6,398 nt of DNA, from positions 1-6,398 of the forward strand of contig JAKAJY010000041.1 of assembly GCA_021824845.1 (NCBI GenBank). The letters are read 5' to 3'. The translations under genes and the position numbers were made by a program. Below are positions 4,888 to 6,398 of this stretch, one piece after another (position 1 is the stretch's first letter; every line of letters begins with the position of its first letter). The DNA comes from an archaeon (GTDB lineage Archaea; Thermoproteota; Nitrososphaeria; Nitrososphaerales; Nitrosopumilaceae). Under the pieces are notes generated by a model. That model did no database searches and had not been told where the DNA came from. It saw only the letters and a list, made by a program, of their open reading frames with translations.

Positions 4888-5937
4888 TTACGGGTTGATG
4901 ATTGCGCGTCCCAGGATTTTGCGTGACTTGAGATCTTCTAGGGCCATGTTTGCATCAGATAGTGAGTATCGCTTTGATACAATAGGATTGATTACTCCTC
5001 TTTTTGCTAAATTCAAAAGCTCAATCATGTCGTTATAGTTGCCAGTGTATGCACCCTGTATCGTCATGGCCTTTAGCGGAATTGATACCAATGATAAATC
5101 AATAGAGCCCCCAAACAAACCAACCAGTGTCATTATTCCTCGCTTGCGAATCACTGCAAGGCCCATCTTTACCGTCGGCGGTGCATTAACAAAGTCAATC
5201 ACGCAATCTGCACCTTTGCCATTACACAGAGACATGATTTTTTGGACCGCGTCTGGATCTTTGGAATTTACCATGTGATCTGCGCCAAGTTCCTTTGCAG
5301 CCTGGAGTTTTGCATCATCGATATCAACAATTATGATGTTGGCGTTTGTGATTGCCCTTGCAATCTGAACGCCCATCAAGCCCAGTCCACCTGCGCCAAA
5401 AATCACCATGTTGTGCTGTGAGGTAGCATTTGATTTTTTGACTGCAGTATATGCCGTAAGACCAGAGCATGCCAACGAGGCCGCCCCATCCAGATCAATC
5501 CCGCTTACTTTGGCTAAAAACTTGAAGTGTGGCACCAGTGCATATTCCGCATAACCACCATTTTGAAAAACACCCATAGAGCGAGGTGCATCGCATAAAT
5601 TGTCATTCCCTACTCGGCACGCGGTACAGTTTCCACATCCAATCCACGGATAAACCAAGACATTATCGCCAACTGCAATTCCCTGAACGTATGAGCCTAT
5701 CTCTGATACGGTTCCTACAATTTCATGCCCTGGTATGACTGGGAATTTTACGCCCCTATCGGTTACCTTCATGAATCCATCACCGGTATCGTATCCACCT
5801 TCCCAGAGGTGTAAATCAGAGTGGCAAACGCCCACTGCCTTTACCTTTACCAGTACTTCGTTGTCTTTTGGGCGCGGTGTTGGAACATCAGATATTTCCA
5901 GTGCCTTTTGCGGTTCCATGATTCGGGCTGCTTTCAT
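4888..5937 (-). CDS. adh: Zinc-dependent medium-chain alcohol dehydrogenase
   Basis: The 349-residue product spans the whole MDR/ADH family. Catalytic zinc ligands are C38 (GVCHSD), H71-E72 (PGHE) and probably C157 (SLACSG). The structural zinc lobe has C101, C104, C107 and C115. The Rossmann motif GAGGLG is at 181-186 and D205 ends strand two, favouring NAD(H) over NADP(H). In layout it resembles the Sulfolobus solfataricus ADH (recalled, not searched). The substrate cannot be read from sequence. Primary or secondary alcohols, or semialdehydes as in the thaumarchaeal 3-hydroxypropionate/4-hydroxybutyrate cycle, are possible, but the last is speculative. The ATG at 5935-5937 follows a TATA-like box at leaderless spacing. 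The gene is directly upstream of the PII-fusion gene (four-base gap), hinting at a link to nitrogen or energy status. Confidence 0.93.
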   Translation of the reverse strand: MKAARIMEPQKALEISDVPTPRPKDNEVLVKVKAVGVCHSDLHLWEGGYDTGDGFMKVTDRGVKFPVIPGHEIVGTVSEIGSYVQGIAVGDNVLVYPWIGCGNCTACRVGNDNLCDAPRSMGVFQNGGYAEYALVPHFKFLAKVSGIDLDGAASLACSGLTAYTAVKKSNATSQHNMVIFGAGGLGLMGVQIARAITNANIIIVDIDDAKLQAAKELGADHMVNSKDPDAVQKIMSLCNGKGADCVIDFVNAPPTVKMGLAVIRKRGIMTLVGLFGGSIDLSLVSIPLKAMTIQGAYTGNYNDMIELLNLAKRGVINPIVSKRYSLSDANMALEDLKSRKILGRAIINP

Positions 5938-5960
5938 CAGATCAGAGCAACCGCACTTAC

Positions 5961-5968
5961 AATATAAG
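5961..5968 (-). promoter_or_regulatory. Putative TATA box of the alcohol dehydrogenase / PII-fusion operon
   Basis: The minus strand reads CTTATATT, centred about 27-28 bases from the ATG at 5937, giving a leaderless or nearly leaderless mRNA. It lies in the divergent gap shared with scpA. Confidence 0.45.
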
Positions 5969-6003
5969 AGTTGACAGAGCGTGGCAAAAAAGTAGAGCCT
6001 TCA

Positions 6004-6010
6004 AGTATTA
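6004..6010 (+). promoter_or_regulatory. Weak TATA-like element before scpA
   Basis: AGTATTA is centred about 26-29 bases before the candidate TTG starts at 6033 and 6036. The spacing is right but the sequence match is weak. Confidence 0.22.
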
Positions 6011-6035
6011 GTAGATAGGACGAGAACTTTGCTTG

Positions 6036-6398
6036 TTGAGTGAAAGCCAGATAGACAACATTTCTCAGGCACCAGTAAACGTTTTGTTTAATCCCAATAC
6101 GGTGATAAAAAAAGACGTCTGGGAGATTAACATCGTCCAGATTCTAGAGATACTAATCAGAATTCTCAAAAAGTCAGATAAAAAAGACCTGCGAGTAGCA
6201 GGAATGGCAGCCCTTTCCTCATCACTGATTCATAGAATGAAAGTAGAGCGAATATTTGCGTTGCAAAAGGCGGCAATGGAAAAAAAGCCCCTAAACCAAA
6301 GAGCAGACATTGACATCCAGTTGTTGAATATTCCGTACCGCCACGAGTCCACATATCCAGTTACATTAGAAGAGTTAATGGATCTCTTGGAGAATCTG
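6036..6398 (+). CDS. scpA: ScpA-like kleisin (segregation and condensation protein A), N-terminal part (runs off window end)
   Basis: The frame is open for 121 codons to the window edge. The N-terminal part contains VWEINIVQILEILIRILKK (28-46), then DLRVAGMAALSSSLIHRMKVE (51-71), a Pro/Asp-rich linker and YRHESTYPVTLEELMDLLENL (101-121). This pattern matches archaeal ScpA, in which an N-terminal helical domain contacts the SMC neck and RMK follows the AG-A-L-SSS stretch. ScpA bridges the SMC dimer heads in chromosome condensation and segregation. No ATG fits: an in-frame TAG lies at 6012-6014 and the tandem TTG codons at 6033 and 6036 precede SESQIDN. Either could be the start; an internal ATG at codon 57 would cut the domain. 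The C-terminal winged helix is outside the window. It is divergent from adh. Confidence 0.85.
   Translation, partial: MSESQIDNISQAPVNVLFNPNTVIKKDVWEINIVQILEILIRILKKSDKKDLRVAGMAALSSSLIHRMKVERIFALQKAAMEKKPLNQRADIDIQLLNIPYRHESTYPVTLEELMDLLENL

Noticed and set aside
5039..5974. Plus-strand frames opposite the alcohol dehydrogenase
   Set aside because: Antisense shadows of a clear MDR dehydrogenase.
6166..6354. 62-codon hydrophobic minus-strand frame
   Set aside because: Lies wholly opposite scpA, whose frame matches a known family; hydrophobicity is an antisense effect of Lys/Glu-rich codons.

Overview
The window looks like chromosome from an ammonia-oxidising archaeon of the Nitrososphaerota (Thaumarchaeota), probably near Nitrosopumilaceae. 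The evidence is archaeal-type SRP54, aIF5A, Dph6, Lrp and ScpA, a tRNA-Tyr(GUA) with a canonical archaeal intron, a moderately AT-rich composition, and TATA-like boxes about 25-28 bases upstream of start codons, as expected for leaderless archaeal transcripts. The lineage is inferred from protein style, not from a search.

Left third (1-1441, all minus strand): aIF5A (hypusine-carrying translation factor), then dph6 (last step of diphthamide synthesis on EF-2), then the 5' end of srp54, whose start codon lies inside dph6. The 130-base gap between aIF5A and dph6 holds a candidate C/D box sRNA at 935-1000, with two C/D box pairs and a closing stem.

Middle (1492-3643): a 232-residue protein I do not recognise (minus, TTG start); an intron-containing tRNA-Tyr (plus); an Lrp/AsnC-type regulator (plus); and a helical-repeat plus receiver-domain response regulator (minus) whose 3' end overlaps that of the Lrp gene by 12 bases.

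PII region (3644-5937): a decayed C-terminal fragment of a PiT-type phosphate transporter (minus, about 3712-3960), on which an antisense 103-codon open frame is a shadow. It is followed by a PII signal protein (plus, 3997-4335) with an enlarged T-loop. Converging on it, with stop codons sharing TCTAGA, is a second PII-like protein (minus, 4332-4883) that carries a C-terminal extension of about 75 residues resembling a ribbon-helix-helix domain. Four bases upstream of that second gene lies a zinc-dependent medium-chain alcohol dehydrogenase (4888-5937), so the dehydrogenase and the PII-fusion protein are probably co-transcribed.

Right edge (6036-6398, plus): the N-terminal 121 residues of an archaeal ScpA-like kleisin, cut by the window end.

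The most interesting parts are the PII/putative DNA-binding fusion in its convergent PII pair, the C/D sRNA candidate, and the transporter relic. I saw no insertion sequence, CRISPR array or rRNA.
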